A DNA stretch of 64,000 bases from positions 1 to 64,000 of the forward strand of contig NZ_JAGGPK010000041.1 of the NCBI RefSeq assembly GCF_018613855.1. Direction: 5' to 3'. Shown one piece after another: positions 27,039 through 36,085 of the stretch; within the stretch, counting starts at the first letter, position 1, and every line of letters starts with the position of its first letter. The stretch comes from Arthrobacter sp. ISL-30. GTDB taxonomy: Bacteria; Actinomycetota; Actinomycetes; Actinomycetales; Micrococcaceae. A model generated the notes under the pieces. The model was not told the DNA's origin, made no database searches, and was given only the letters and a program-made list of their open reading frames with translations. The translations under genes were made by a program, and so were the position numbers.

Positions 27039-27631
27039 TACTCGGAGAACTTTCGTGCCGGCCTCGCCCTCACATGCGCCCGCTGACCCTGCGGCCCAAA
27101 CAGCGACAGATACTCCACAGCCTGATTGTCGGCGTTGCCCATCCAGTGCGGCAGGCGTGTGTCGAACTCGGCCGCCTCACCGGCGGCCAGGACCAGCTCC
27201 TTGTCGCCCAGCACCAGGCGGAGTCTGCCGCTGAGAACATAGAGCCACTCATAGCCCTCGTGTGTGCGAGGATCCGGTTCAGCCGTCCGCTCCGTAGCCG
27301 GAAGCAGGTGCTTGTATGCCCGCAGCCCTCCGGATCGCGGAGTCAGCGGAATGATGGTGGTCCCGAAGCGGCGGATGGGACGTAGATGCACCCTCGGGTC
27401 TCCTGTTGGCGGAGCACCCACCAGCTCATCGATGGCCACCCCATGTGCCCGTGCCAGGGGCAACAGCAGTTCCAGCGTCGGACGCCGCTGGCCGGATTCC
27501 AGCCGCGACAGCGTGCTGACGGAGATGCCCGTGGAAGCCGAGAGCTCCGCCAGCGTGGTCTTGCGCTCCTTTCGCAGGACTCGCAGTCGGGGTCCGACGG
27601 CGTCGAGCACCGTTTCCAAGTCAAGGTCCAT
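27038..27631 (-). CDS. XRE-type regulator with cupin sensor domain
   Basis: 197 residues from the ATG at 27631. N-terminal helix-turn-helix: LRVLRKERKTTLAELSASTGISVSTLSRLESGQRRPTLELL. C-terminal cupin barrel: HEGYEWLYVLSGRLRLVLGDKELVLAAGEAAEFDTRLPHWMGN, likely the ligand sensor. It is divergent from a thioredoxin-reductase-like flavoprotein gene, the common partner of such regulators, and a perfect inverted repeat lies right upstream of its start. Confidence 0.88.
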   Translation of the reverse strand: MDLDLETVLDAVGPRLRVLRKERKTTLAELSASTGISVSTLSRLESGQRRPTLELLLPLARAHGVAIDELVGAPPTGDPRVHLRPIRRFGTTIIPLTPRSGGLRAYKHLLPATERTAEPDPRTHEGYEWLYVLSGRLRLVLGDKELVLAAGEAAEFDTRLPHWMGNADNQAVEYLSLFGPQGQRAHVRARPARKFSE

Positions 27632-27638
27632 TCCGCAA

Positions 27639-27657
27639 TTTTGCCAGTCCGGCAAAA
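27639..27657. promoter_or_regulatory. Operator-like inverted repeat of the XRE regulator
   Basis: TTTTGCCAGTCCGGCAAAA has perfect 7-base arms around AGTCC and lies 8 bases upstream of the regulator start; a further half-site TTTGCCAGC follows at 27661. The location fits autoregulation and control of the divergent flavoprotein gene. Confidence 0.6.
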
Positions 27658-27756
27658 ACCTTTGCCAGCCGGACGGCTACACCTGAAGACTGGAAGGGCA
27701 GCCTGCTCCCAAGGCACGGGCTGCGTCAACGACCAGTGATAACCAGAAGGTGCGCG

Positions 27757-28799
27757 ATGACAAACGGATCCAGCCAGTGGCCAGGCAGTGACAATTACGG
27801 GGACAGCTATGACGTCGCTATCGTCGGCGGGGCGCTGCAGGTCTCAACGCAGCCCTAACGCTGGCGCGGGCCCGGCGCTCGGTCCTGGTGGTGGACTCAG
27901 GCCAGGCCCGGAACGCCCCGGCCGGACACGTCCACAACTACCTCGGACGCGAGGGCACGCCCCCTGCCGAGCTGTACCGGGACGGCCGCCTGGAGGTCAT
28001 CGGCTACGGCGGCCAAATCGTGGAGGGCACTGTTACCGGCGTTCAGCGCGACGACGACGGGATGTTCCGCCTTGAGGCGGCCTACAGCACCGCCCACAGC
28101 ACCCGGGCCCACCGCGTCATACGGGCCCGTCGGCTCCTGGTGACCAGCGGCCTTGTAGACCAACTGCCTGATATAGAGGGGCTGGCCGAGCGCTGGGGAA
28201 AGGACGTCCTCCACTGCCCGTACTGCCATGGCTGGGAGGTGCGCGACCAGGCTATCGGCATCATCGCGACCAATCTCACCATCGCCATGCACCAGGCCCT
28301 GCTCTGGCGGCAGTGGAGTGACGACGTCGTACTGTTCCTGCACACTGCGCAGGAACCTTCCGCGGATCAACTTGAGGAACTAGCTGCCCGCGGTATACCC
28401 CTTGTCGCGGGGGAAGTGGCCGCCGTGGAATCCGGCGCCAACGGCCTGACCGGAGTCCGGCTGCACAGCGGCCAGATGGTGCCACGGCAGGCCGTCGCCA
28501 TCATGACGCGCCTTGAGGCCCGCGCCGGATTCCTCGCGGACCTGGGCCTGCTGGCGAGCGAACAGTACGTCGGAGAAGTTTCGATAGGCACGGCAATTCC
28601 CGCCGGGCCTACCGGTGCCACCGACGTACCCGGCGTTTACGTCGCAGGCAATGTCACCAACCCCATGGCACAGGTAATCGTTGCGGCCGGGGCTGGGCTC
28701 GGTGCCGGAGCTGCCATAAATGCGGACCTAATGGCCGAGGACACCCGTAACGCCGTCGAACACTATCGGCCGGGTCAGCCTTCGCACTCGATGCAGTAG
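27757..28799 (+). pseudogene. Thioredoxin-reductase-like NAD(P)/FAD oxidoreductase, frameshifted in a G run
   Basis: Translation from the ATG at 27757 (AGAAGG upstream) gives YDVAIVGG, then runs out of frame to a TAA at 27856. The protein continues in the next frame as GLNAALTLARARRSVLVVDSGQARNAPAGHVHNYLGREG, the redox-active CPYCHGWEV, and the C-terminal YVAGNVTNPMAQVIVAAGAG. One missing G in the GGGG at 27827-27830 explains the break and would restore the VGGGAAG FAD motif. Intact length ~347. Probably a base-calling error or recent mutation. Confidence 0.8.
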
Positions 28800-29077
28800 G
28801 CCTGGCCGTTGGACTCGCGGGCAATCTGCGAGCGGTGGCGGACCAGGAAGCAGGAGAAGCAGGTGAACTCATCCTCGGCCTGGGGAATGACGACGACGGT
28901 CAGCTCCTCCCCGGAGAGGTCGGCGCCGGGCAGCTCAATACCGTCGGTAGTGTCAGCCTCGTCCATCTCGCGGACGACGCTGCGGGCGTCCGGAGCGTTG
29001 GCGGACTTAAGGGCCTCCAGGGAGGCGTTCCGCGATTCCGCGACGTCGGAGCGGATTTCGTCATAATCGGTTGCCAC
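28775..29077 (-). CDS. DUF4193-family zinc-ribbon protein
   Basis: 100 residues from a GTG at 29077, giving the expected opening VATDYDE. The conserved ELPGADLSGEEL and two CxxC knuckles (FTCFSCFLVRHRSQIA and YCIEC) identify the actinobacterial DUF4193 family, of unknown function; a zinc site is likely. An in-frame ATG at 29128 adds 17 residues that the family lacks. Its end overlaps the convergent flavoprotein gene. Confidence 0.85.
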   Translation of the reverse strand: MATDYDEIRSDVAESRNASLEALKSANAPDARSVVREMDEADTTDGIELPGADLSGEELTVVVIPQAEDEFTCFSCFLVRHRSQIARESNGQAYCIECEG

Positions 29078-29209
29078 AGGTTCTTTTCTCTCTGCTTCGA
29101 CTGGATCTGTCGGGATAGAACCGTACACTATGGACCCTTGGATTCCATGATCGGCGGCCGGAATGACGTTATTCCGGCCGCCGAACGGTAAAAACAGCGC
29201 TTGGAACGC

Positions 29210-29614
29210 TTAAAACAGGGGCAGAACGAAGCCTGACGCCAGCGCAGCCACTCCGATGGCCGTAAGGAGTCGGCCAACCACGAGGAAGGGCTCGCCGGGC
29301 GAGTCTGGTGCGGTCGTCCGGCACAGCGAAGGATCCCGCCTCTCGTAGTAGACAACGAGGTCATGACCGGCCTTGAGGCCCCGGGCGTCCCCCGGCTCGA
29401 GCAGCGCACTGTGGACCTCGTGCAGGTGATCGAACCATCTCACGCCTATGCCGCCGTCGTCCTGGTAAACCACCCCTTGCGTGGAGATCCAGGCGACCTG
29501 GAACCGTGCGACGACCGCCGCAGCCACCCACAGGATGATTCCGAGGGGAAGGCACAGCCAGGTCAGGACTTCCAGGATGGGGCCGGCCATATCAAGAACC
29601 TCGGGCATGGTCAT
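29210..29614 (-). CDS. DUF3592-like membrane protein
   Basis: 134 residues from the ATG at 29614. Two hydrophobic helices (ILEVLTWLCLPLGIILWVAAAVV near the start, VGRLLTAIGVAALASGFVLPLF at the end) flank an extracytoplasmic domain with VYQDDGGIGVRWFD and GHDLVVYYERRDPS, the layout of DUF3592-type proteins. No clear ribosome site, but the frame overlaps the end of the MFS gene, so it may be translated by coupling. Function unknown. Confidence 0.55.
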   Translation of the reverse strand: MTMPEVLDMAGPILEVLTWLCLPLGIILWVAAAVVARFQVAWISTQGVVYQDDGGIGVRWFDHLHEVHSALLEPGDARGLKAGHDLVVYYERRDPSLCRTTAPDSPGEPFLVVGRLLTAIGVAALASGFVLPLF

Positions 29615-30945
29615 GATGGTATCGCGGCGCTGGAGGATGAGTCCTCCCGGCATGTAACGCTCGACGGCGTCTGGTTGGCAGCGCCGCGCCCGTTGCGAAC
29701 GGAGCGCCTTAGGGAAACACCCCTGAGCCGGTCCCGCAGCTTCAATCCACTGTGCCTGCTTTGCAGGACCAGGGCGAACAGGCCTGCGGCGAACACAGCT
29801 ATGCCGCCGACGGCGACAGCCCAGCGGGCCCCGAACTCGGTGCCGATCCAGCCGATCAAAGGGGCCCCCAACGCGGTTCCGCCCTGCATGACCGCCATGT
29901 ACAAGGCCAACACACGACCCCGGAACTGCGGTTCCACCGAGAGCTGGATACTTGTGTTGCAGCTGTTCAGGAACGTCAGCGACGCCAGGCCTACCAGGAC
30001 CAGGGACGCGGCGTAGAGCCAAAACGAGGGCATCACGCTGCCGGCGAGGGTGAAGACTCCCAGTCCGATCGCGCCGCCGAGGACAAGCCGCAGGCGGGGT
30101 CCCTGGCGTCGCGCGGCGAGAAGGGCGGCAGACAGTGTCCCCACCGCCATGATGGAGCCCAAAAGTCCGTACTCCCCCGGGCCCTGGCCGAACACCGCCG
30201 TCGCCATAAGCGCATTGGTGACTTGGAAGTTCATGCCGAAAATCCCCACCAGCCCCACCAAGGCCAGGATCAGCATGAGGTCAGGACGCCCTCGCAAGTA
30301 TCGGAGTCCCTCCACTACCTGATGCTTGCCGGACGGCGCCTGCACAGACGGGAACAGCTCTGCACTGCGCATCCGCCACAGGGACAGGATGACGGCGGCG
30401 AAACTTGCGGCGTTAAGCAAGAACACCGGCCCTGTGCCGATCCAGGCGATGAGGACCCCGGCGATACCCGGACCGGCGAGGCGGGTGATGTTGAAGGAGG
30501 CCGCGTTAAGGGCCACTGCGTTGGGCACGTCCTCCGATCCCACCACTTCAGAAACAAAAGCCTGGCGGGCAGGGCCGTCAAAGGCGCTGGCCACACCCAG
30601 GCAAAGGGCGGCAACATAGACCTGCCACAGCTGCGCCCAACCTGTCACCACCAGAACGCCCACCGCCATGGCACACAAACCCATAGCCGTCTGGGTCCAC
30701 AAGAGGATCACCCGCTTGCGGTAACGGTCGGCCAGGACACCGGCATACGGGCCAAGAAACATGATGGGCAGGAACTGCAGCCCTGTGGTGATTCCGACAG
30801 CCGTGCCGGAGTGATCCGTGAGCACAGTCAGCACCAGCCAGTCCTGGGCTACCCTCTGCATCCAGGTCCCGACATTGGACACGAGCGCTCCGGCCACCCA
30901 CAGACGGTAGTTGCGGATTTTCAGGGCACGGAACATCTTGTTCAT
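29611..30945 (-). CDS. MFS transporter (EntS/MFS_3-like efflux pump)
   Basis: 444 residues from the ATG at 30945, which overlaps the marR stop. Twelve hydrophobic segments; the loop 2-3 signature reads GPYAGVLADRYRKRVIL, and TWMQRVAQDWLVL at the start is typical of the MFS_3 group of multidrug and siderophore exporters. The C-terminal ~45 residues are a polar Ser/Arg-rich tail. Co-transcribed with a MarR repressor, which fits inducible efflux of a small toxic compound. Confidence 0.85.
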   Translation of the reverse strand: MNKMFRALKIRNYRLWVAGALVSNVGTWMQRVAQDWLVLTVLTDHSGTAVGITTGLQFLPIMFLGPYAGVLADRYRKRVILLWTQTAMGLCAMAVGVLVVTGWAQLWQVYVAALCLGVASAFDGPARQAFVSEVVGSEDVPNAVALNAASFNITRLAGPGIAGVLIAWIGTGPVFLLNAASFAAVILSLWRMRSAELFPSVQAPSGKHQVVEGLRYLRGRPDLMLILALVGLVGIFGMNFQVTNALMATAVFGQGPGEYGLLGSIMAVGTLSAALLAARRQGPRLRLVLGGAIGLGVFTLAGSVMPSFWLYAASLVLVGLASLTFLNSCNTSIQLSVEPQFRGRVLALYMAVMQGGTALGAPLIGWIGTEFGARWAVAVGGIAVFAAGLFALVLQSRHSGLKLRDRLRGVSLRRSVRNGRGAANQTPSSVTCREDSSSSAAIPS

Positions 30946-31406
30946 CTGCCGCTCAGCTCCTGCATCAGCCAAGCGGCACGGCTCAGGGTGCGGCGGTCCT
31001 CCTCGCTCAACACTGCGACCCGTTGCGCGAGCCACGCGGTGCGCTGGCTGCGCGCCTCGTCAAGAACGGCTTCACCCGCAGGAGTAATCGCGGCAAGCAC
31101 CTGGCGCCCGTCTTTCGGATGGCCGGACCGGGCCACAAAGCCCTGCTCGGCCAGCAGGTTGACGATTCGAGTCATCGACGGCGCCTGCACTCTCTCGCGC
31201 TCCGCCAGTTCCCGCGGCGTGAGGGGCCCATAGTGCAAGTGGGCCAGCACGGCGTACTGGCCGGGGGAAATAAGGTCCCCGCTTGCTTCCGTGCGCAGTC
31301 TCCTTGATGTCCGCATGATTGCGGTCCGCAACTCGATGGCCAAGATGGCGGGCCGAACGTCCTCCGCCAACTGCTCGGGCTCCCCTGGATGCGGTTCCGT
31401 GTTCAT
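30942..31406 (-). CDS. MarR-family transcriptional regulator
   Basis: 154 residues from the ATG at 31406 (MNTEPHPGEPEQ). Winged helix-turn-helix: ISPGQYAVLAHLHYGPLTPRELAERERVQAPSMTRIVNLLAEQGFVARSGHPKDGRQVLAAIT, where the DGR is the wing. It likely represses itself and the MFS pump; an inverted repeat upstream fits its operator. A longer frame to 31457 would run over that operator. Confidence 0.9.
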   Translation of the reverse strand: MNTEPHPGEPEQLAEDVRPAILAIELRTAIMRTSRRLRTEASGDLISPGQYAVLAHLHYGPLTPRELAERERVQAPSMTRIVNLLAEQGFVARSGHPKDGRQVLAAITPAGEAVLDEARSQRTAWLAQRVAVLSEEDRRTLSRAAWLMQELSGR

Positions 31407-31446
31407 TGTTTGGCCTACTCTCGGTGCTGCTTGGATTGACGTTGGA

Positions 31447-31479
31447 TTAGTTAGCACTGCTTATTAGCTATGCTAACTA
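31447..31479. promoter_or_regulatory. MarR operator candidate
   Basis: TAGTTAGCA (31447-31455) and TGCTAACTA (31471-31479) are exact inverted copies, 15 bases apart, with another TTAGC in the spacer. The site is AT-rich and upstream of the marR start, as expected for an autoregulated MarR operon. Confidence 0.6.
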
Positions 31480-31596
31480 CATTTCGGGCGGTGGCCAAGG
31501 GCGGTAGTTTGCGGAGTTTTTTTTGAACCAGTAGCGCGCGCGGGCTTCGGTGGCTTCTTGCAGCGACGCGGTCCAAACACCTAGCGTTCGGATCAT
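31477..31596 (-). CDS. Possible 39-residue peptide or gene-end remnant
   Basis: From an ATG at 31596 a short frame reads MIRTLGVWTASLQEATEARA and continues RYWFKKNSANYRPW to a TAG at 31477. Composition looks protein-like and the TATEARARYW part may be the tail of a lost gene. No ribosome site, no family recognised. Confidence 0.2.
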   Translation of the reverse strand: MIRTLGVWTASLQEATEARARYWFKKNSANYRPWPPPEM

Positions 31597-31641
31597 GGCC
31601 GCACTTGAGGGATCCGCTCGTCACGGACGCACGACGCCGAC

Positions 31642-32046
31642 ACTGCTTCCGTAGCCTGCCTCGCCGTCGTCGCTCTATCCGCCGCCTGCGGGACGTTCAC
31701 TTCAGGTTCCACCATGCCGGCGCCCATGCCCCGTGGTCCCGGAATGAGCTCTGGTGACTACGCCATTAGGTTCGGCAGCATTGGCGGCCGTACGTTGATG
31801 ACAGTGCGCGTCCCATGTGCCTCCTACGCCGTCAGGGTCAGCATCGCTGGCGAAACAATCACGCCTGAACCTGGGACGCTAGAAAGTTATGTAGGCACCT
31901 GCAACTTCCCGTGGGATGAGGAACAAAAGCGGATGGCACGGCATCTTCAGGCTCCGATTCAGTTCGCGCGACGGGAATCGGAGATCGTGCTGCACAATCC
32001 TGAATGGGGCGTAACTCTCTTCCGCACCCCATACGAGGCCGCCTGA
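31642..32046 (+). pseudogene. META-like lipoprotein without an intact start
   Basis: The frame from 31642 carries a hydrophobic run and lipobox (VACLAVVALSAAC, Cys at 31687), then a domain resembling META (VRVPCASYAVRVSIAGETITP, SYVGTCNF, ESEIVLHN). No ATG, GTG or TTG precedes the lipobox in frame after the stop at 31606, so the signal peptide cannot be made as it stands. The first ATG, at 31714, would give a 110-residue protein without a signal. Either a 5' frameshift or a degraded gene. The domain parallels the lipoprotein at 2155. Confidence 0.45.
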
Positions 32047-32328
32047 TTTTCCGGCCAACTACCCAGTGAGGGACAAATGACATGAAGTCCTAAAGGCCAC
32101 CGCCACACTTCGGCACAACCGTCAGGGAGCAGTTTCGGAAAAGGAGGTTTCCACGGCAGTCCAGGTGGGCAACTACACGCATCCAGCCCAACTTCGGCTA
32201 AACAGATACCCAATACACCATCCGTATACACCATCCGTGTTCCTGCCGTGGCGGACCTGGTCATCTGGGGCGTCTCCACGAGATGCCTCCACCTCATGTA
32301 AGGGCATGCGCCGCATGCCTTACCTTCG
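32047..32328. other. Gap with a short tandem repeat
   Basis: No gene is supported between the convergent lipoprotein remnant and the LysR gene. It contains a perfect 13-base tandem duplication, ATACACCATCCGT, at 32213-32225 and 32226-32238. Base composition is mixed and no terminator hairpin with a T run was found. Confidence 0.4.
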
Positions 32329-33252
32329 CTAGCTGGCAAGGCCCTCGGACAACGGCCGGAAAGCATGGACAAGGGCGTCGCGCACGGCAACGACGCTGTC
32401 CCGTTCCAGCGCAGCTGACCGGGCAATGGCCACGATGAACCGCCGGGAGTCAGCCGGCAGGACGGCAATTGGGCTTTCGGTGGGGCGCAGCCCGATCATG
32501 AGGGGCGTGGCCAGCGTAATCCCCACCCCTGATTCCGCGAGGGCGATCGAGACGGCGGTATCCGTGACCGTGTGCTGAACCCTTGGTTCGATGCCCGCCT
32601 TTGCGCAGGCGAAGCGGCACGCCTTGCCGAAAAAGCTGTCCACAGGTGGCAGGATCCAGTCGCTGGTATTGGCATACTCCACCAGGGCCGCGGGGTCGTC
32701 GATAAGCGCGCGGGCAGCGGCCGGAAGCACCATGAGGAACGGTTCCCGGTGCAGTTTCGACGTCACGAGGCCGCGCTGCGGCGGCTGGGGCGCGTCGGAA
32801 TAGTTCAATCCCAAGGCGATGTCGATCTGTCCTTCCAGGACAGCCTGCGGCATGGTCTCGACGTCGACCTCCGCCGCCTGAATGGCGACGTGCGGGGCCG
32901 TCTCGCGCAAGTGTCCTATGGCCGGCTGGATGGCAGAGACCGCCGCCGATCCAAAGACGCCGACGGAAACCACCATGCGTTGTTCGGACTGCGGTCCGCT
33001 GAGGGCAGCGGCCGCCTTCCGCTCGTCGTCAAGGAGGATGCGTGCGTGGCGCAGAAGGGTCATGCCGGCGTCGGTAAGTGCAACCCGGCGACCGTCACGG
33101 GCGAAGATCGGGCGGGACAATCCGCCCTGCAGCGCGGCCATCTGCTGCGAAACGGCGCCGGGCGTGAATCCCAAGGCTTCAGCCGCTGAGGTCATGGTGC
33201 CCAGCTCGGCGACCACTTTGAAAGTCCTCAGCTGTTCGAGAGTCCACTTCAT
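32329..33252 (-). CDS. LysR-family regulator of the pipecolate/aminoadipate operon
   Basis: 307 residues. N-terminal winged helix: LEQLRTFKVVAELGTMTSAAEALGFTPGAVSQQMAALQ. The C-terminal effector domain has the two-lobed layout (MVVSVGVFGSAAVSAIQPAI, IDIALGL, SIALAESGVGITLAT). It is divergent from the FAD oxidoreductase gene with under 100 bases between, the classic arrangement for a LysR activator of the adjoining operon. Inducer likely a pathway amino acid; inferred from position. Confidence 0.9.
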   Translation of the reverse strand: MKWTLEQLRTFKVVAELGTMTSAAEALGFTPGAVSQQMAALQGGLSRPIFARDGRRVALTDAGMTLLRHARILLDDERKAAAALSGPQSEQRMVVSVGVFGSAAVSAIQPAIGHLRETAPHVAIQAAEVDVETMPQAVLEGQIDIALGLNYSDAPQPPQRGLVTSKLHREPFLMVLPAAARALIDDPAALVEYANTSDWILPPVDSFFGKACRFACAKAGIEPRVQHTVTDTAVSIALAESGVGITLATPLMIGLRPTESPIAVLPADSRRFIVAIARSAALERDSVVAVRDALVHAFRPLSEGLAS

Positions 33253-33348
33253 ATAGCAACTCTATACGAAAAGTTAAAGATTCATCGATTGACCTAAACC
33301 TTTCGGGATCTGATGCTTGACGTATTAGACGTTTTTGGGAGGATCACA

Positions 33349-34551
33349 GTGCATCGAAATCATGTGGACAATGTTGTCCCGTTGAAGGCGCCCGCTGGGG
33401 CGTTGCCAGCCGCAGCCCAGGTTGTCATTTTGGGCGGCGGAATCATGGGCACAAGCATTGCCTACCATTTGGCCGAGGCCGGTGTGCGGAACGTGGTGCT
33501 GATCGAGCGGAACAGCCTCGGCTCCGGCTCATCCGCAAAGCCCCTGGGCGGAGTGCGCGCCACGTTTTCCGACCCCGGAAACATCAAACTCGGCCACCGC
33601 AGCCTCGAAGCCTTTGAGCGCTTCGGCGAGAAGTTCCGGACCGACATTGGACTGCACCAGGTGGGATACCTCTTCCTGTGCCGGAACGAAGCCGAGGTGC
33701 TGCAGGTTGAGGACAGCACCCACATCCAGAACCGGCTGGGCGGGTCCAGCCGCATGCTTACCCCCGAGGAGGCCCAGGAAATCAATCCGTTCCTGGAACC
33801 CAAAGCCCTCCTGGCGGCGTCCTACTCCCCTAGGGACGGTTTTGCCCAGCCTTCCAAAGTGGTCAAGGCCTACGCAGAGGCCGCCCAGGAGCTGGGAGTG
33901 ACCATCTGCCAGGACACCGAAGTGCTGGACATCGATGCGAGCGGAGATGCCGTACAGGCCGTTCACACCAACCGTGGCTCAATCCGGACGTCGACGGTGA
34001 TTTGTGCTGCCGGAGCCTGGTCCACCCGGCTGGGTGCCATGGCCGGCGTCCACCTGCCGATCCAAGCTGTCCGCCGCCAGATCGGCATGACTCCCCAGCT
34101 GAGCACGCCTTTCCCGACCGTTCCCTTCACGCTTGACCTGTCAACCACCCTCTACTTCCACAACTACCTCAACGGGATGCTCCTGGGCATCTCGAACCAG
34201 GACCAGGAACCGGGATTTTGCCGGGAGTTCGACTACCAGTGGCTGCCGGCCTTCAACCGGGCAGCGGAAGTTGTCGCCCCCGCCCTCGCACATCAGGAAC
34301 TGGACGTGGGGTGGGCCGGGCTCTATGAGAACACTCCCGACCACAACGCCATGATCGGTTCCTCGGACACCGTTCACGGCTTCATGTACGCCACCGGCTT
34401 CTCTGGCCATGGCTTCCTCCAAGGACCGGCAGTAGGGGAGCTGGTCAGGGACATGTACCTGGGCAGGGAATCCTTCATGGATCCTGAACCGTTCAGCGCG
34501 GCTCGGTTCGCCGGCGAACTTTCGCCGCTGAGGGAAGTCCACATCATCTGA
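33349..34551 (+). CDS. FAD-dependent oxidoreductase, probable L-pipecolate oxidase-type
   Basis: 400 residues from a GTG at 33349, with GGGAGG six bases upstream; an open extension to 33313 is less likely. FAD motif AAQVVILGGGIMGTSIAYHLAE near residue 25, and the C-terminal ENTPDHNAMIGSS...MYATGFSGHGFLQGPAVGELV typical of the DAO / sarcosine-oxidase fold. In a four-gene run with 2-oxoadipate dioxygenase and ALDH7, the best fit is oxidation of L-pipecolate to piperideine-6-carboxylate (AmaA role). The family also oxidises glycine, sarcosine and proline, so the substrate is inferred from neighbours. Confidence 0.75.
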   Translation: MHRNHVDNVVPLKAPAGALPAAAQVVILGGGIMGTSIAYHLAEAGVRNVVLIERNSLGSGSSAKPLGGVRATFSDPGNIKLGHRSLEAFERFGEKFRTDIGLHQVGYLFLCRNEAEVLQVEDSTHIQNRLGGSSRMLTPEEAQEINPFLEPKALLAASYSPRDGFAQPSKVVKAYAEAAQELGVTICQDTEVLDIDASGDAVQAVHTNRGSIRTSTVICAAGAWSTRLGAMAGVHLPIQAVRRQIGMTPQLSTPFPTVPFTLDLSTTLYFHNYLNGMLLGISNQDQEPGFCREFDYQWLPAFNRAAEVVAPALAHQELDVGWAGLYENTPDHNAMIGSSDTVHGFMYATGFSGHGFLQGPAVGELVRDMYLGRESFMDPEPFSAARFAGELSPLREVHII

Positions 34552-34615
34552 TCTGCCCAGTGCCGGCAGCACATCACTCGACCACTACGACAGCACCAGA
34601 AAGGACACAAAGCCC

Positions 34616-36028
34616 ATGACAACGACGACGAAGCTTCAGCTCTGGGAACTGCGGGCCGAGTTCGCGCTCCGGCTGGCTACGCTCTACGGCAAGGAAGTAC
34701 CGGCCTACAACACCCTCGTGGACGTCTCCCGAGAGGTCAACGAGGACTTAATCCGTAAGAACGGGGAAGACGCGGAGAGGCTGGGAAGCATCCATCGCGT
34801 GACCGCAGAGCGCCATGGAGCCATCCGTGTGGGATCGGCACGCGAACTCGCCCAGGTAGCGCGCGTTTTTGCGGCCTTTGGAATGTACCCGGTGGGTTTC
34901 TATGATCTGCGGGACGCCTCCAAGAGTTCGGTTCCCGTGGTTTCCACCGCGTTCCGCCCGATCGATGCTGCGGAGCTGGCCAGGAACCCGTTCCGGGTCT
35001 TTACCTCAATGCTTGCCCATGACGACCGGCGCTTCTTTGACGAGGAAACCGAGAAGCAGCTCGAATCCTTCATCGGGGCGCGGACCTTGTTCAGCGAGGA
35101 ACTCCTCGAGCTCGCCGACAAGGCCAGCGCCGAAAAAGAGCTGTCCGAGGCCGAGGCGGCCCGTCTTTTGGACCTGGCGACGACGGCGTTCGAGCTGTCG
35201 CAGGAACCTGTCGACCATGACTGGTACTTCAAGCTGGAGCGCATTTCGGCGGTAGCGGCTGACATCGGCGGCGTTCCCTCCACCCACATCAACCACCTCA
35301 CGCCCCGGGTCCTGGATATCGACGATCTCTACGCCCGCATGGAAGCCCGAGGCATCGCCATGATCGACGAAATCCAGGGCCCGCCGAACTGGGAAGGACC
35401 CGACATCCTCCTCCGCCAGACCTCGTTCCGCGCACTCGCCGAGGAACGCAGCTTCCGACATTCCGACGGCGAAGTCCGTCCCGGCTCGCTGCGCGTCCGC
35501 TTCGGTGAAGTCGAGCAGCGTGGCATCGCGTTGACCGAACGCGGCCGGGACGTCTACGACCGCATGGTGGCCGAAGTGGACAGCCTCCTGGCAGCAGCCC
35601 CTGCGGGAACTACCCGGATCGACGTAGCCACCGAGGTCTGGCGTAAAAACCTGCCCAATACCGAGCGGGAACTGGCCCTTCAGGGGCTGGCTTTCTTCAC
35701 CTACCGGGTCGCCAATCCTGGCCCCGCCTCCGGGCGGGAATCGGCGTCGTTACGTGAACTGGTCGACGCCGGGAGCCTGGTTCCCGAGCCAATTGTCTAC
35801 GAGGACTTCCTGCCCCGTTCCGCGGCAGGGATTTTCCAGTCGAACCTCACCGATGACGGTTCCCGCGACGACAAACAGCTCGGCACCCCGTACGACATCA
35901 ACCGCCTGTCGGAGGTCCTGGGAAGCCGGATCTTCGACCCCACCGAGCTGTACGCCGCCCAGCAGGCGGCGTCACTTGCGGCAGCCGAAGGTCAGCTCAA
36001 CCTCACCATCACCGACCGCCCGTTCTAG
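34616..36028 (+). CDS. hglS: 2-oxoadipate dioxygenase/decarboxylase (HglS/YdcJ, DUF1338)
   Basis: 470 residues. Known members are Fe(II) enzymes with a VOC-like fold that turn 2-oxoadipate plus O2 into D-2-hydroxyglutarate and CO2 in lysine breakdown. The family's HGAIR motif (H67 and R71 here, matching His70/Arg74 of the Pseudomonas enzyme by a 3-residue offset), STHINHLTPR around residue 224 and RFGEVEQRGIALT around 298 supply the metal and substrate contacts. Full length. AAAGGA precedes the start. Its product fits the dehydrogenase two genes downstream. Confidence 0.88.
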   Translation: MTTTTKLQLWELRAEFALRLATLYGKEVPAYNTLVDVSREVNEDLIRKNGEDAERLGSIHRVTAERHGAIRVGSARELAQVARVFAAFGMYPVGFYDLRDASKSSVPVVSTAFRPIDAAELARNPFRVFTSMLAHDDRRFFDEETEKQLESFIGARTLFSEELLELADKASAEKELSEAEAARLLDLATTAFELSQEPVDHDWYFKLERISAVAADIGGVPSTHINHLTPRVLDIDDLYARMEARGIAMIDEIQGPPNWEGPDILLRQTSFRALAEERSFRHSDGEVRPGSLRVRFGEVEQRGIALTERGRDVYDRMVAEVDSLLAAAPAGTTRIDVATEVWRKNLPNTERELALQGLAFFTYRVANPGPASGRESASLRELVDAGSLVPEPIVYEDFLPRSAAGIFQSNLTDDGSRDDKQLGTPYDINRLSEVLGSRIFDPTELYAAQQAASLAAAEGQLNLTITDRPF

Positions 36029-36085
36029 TCACTACCCGGTTCTAGTCACTTCTTTGATCAAAGCACTACCGAAGGAAAGGCAATC

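Noticed and set aside
29615..30022. Upstream extension of the DUF3592-like protein to 270 residues
   Set aside because: It runs through the MFS gene in another frame and has Arg/Pro/Gly-rich shadow composition.
31959..32468. Minus-strand 169-residue frame between the lipoprotein remnant and LysR
   Set aside because: It overlaps both neighbours and the tandem repeat, and its composition (Pro/Cys/Trp-rich) does not look like a protein.
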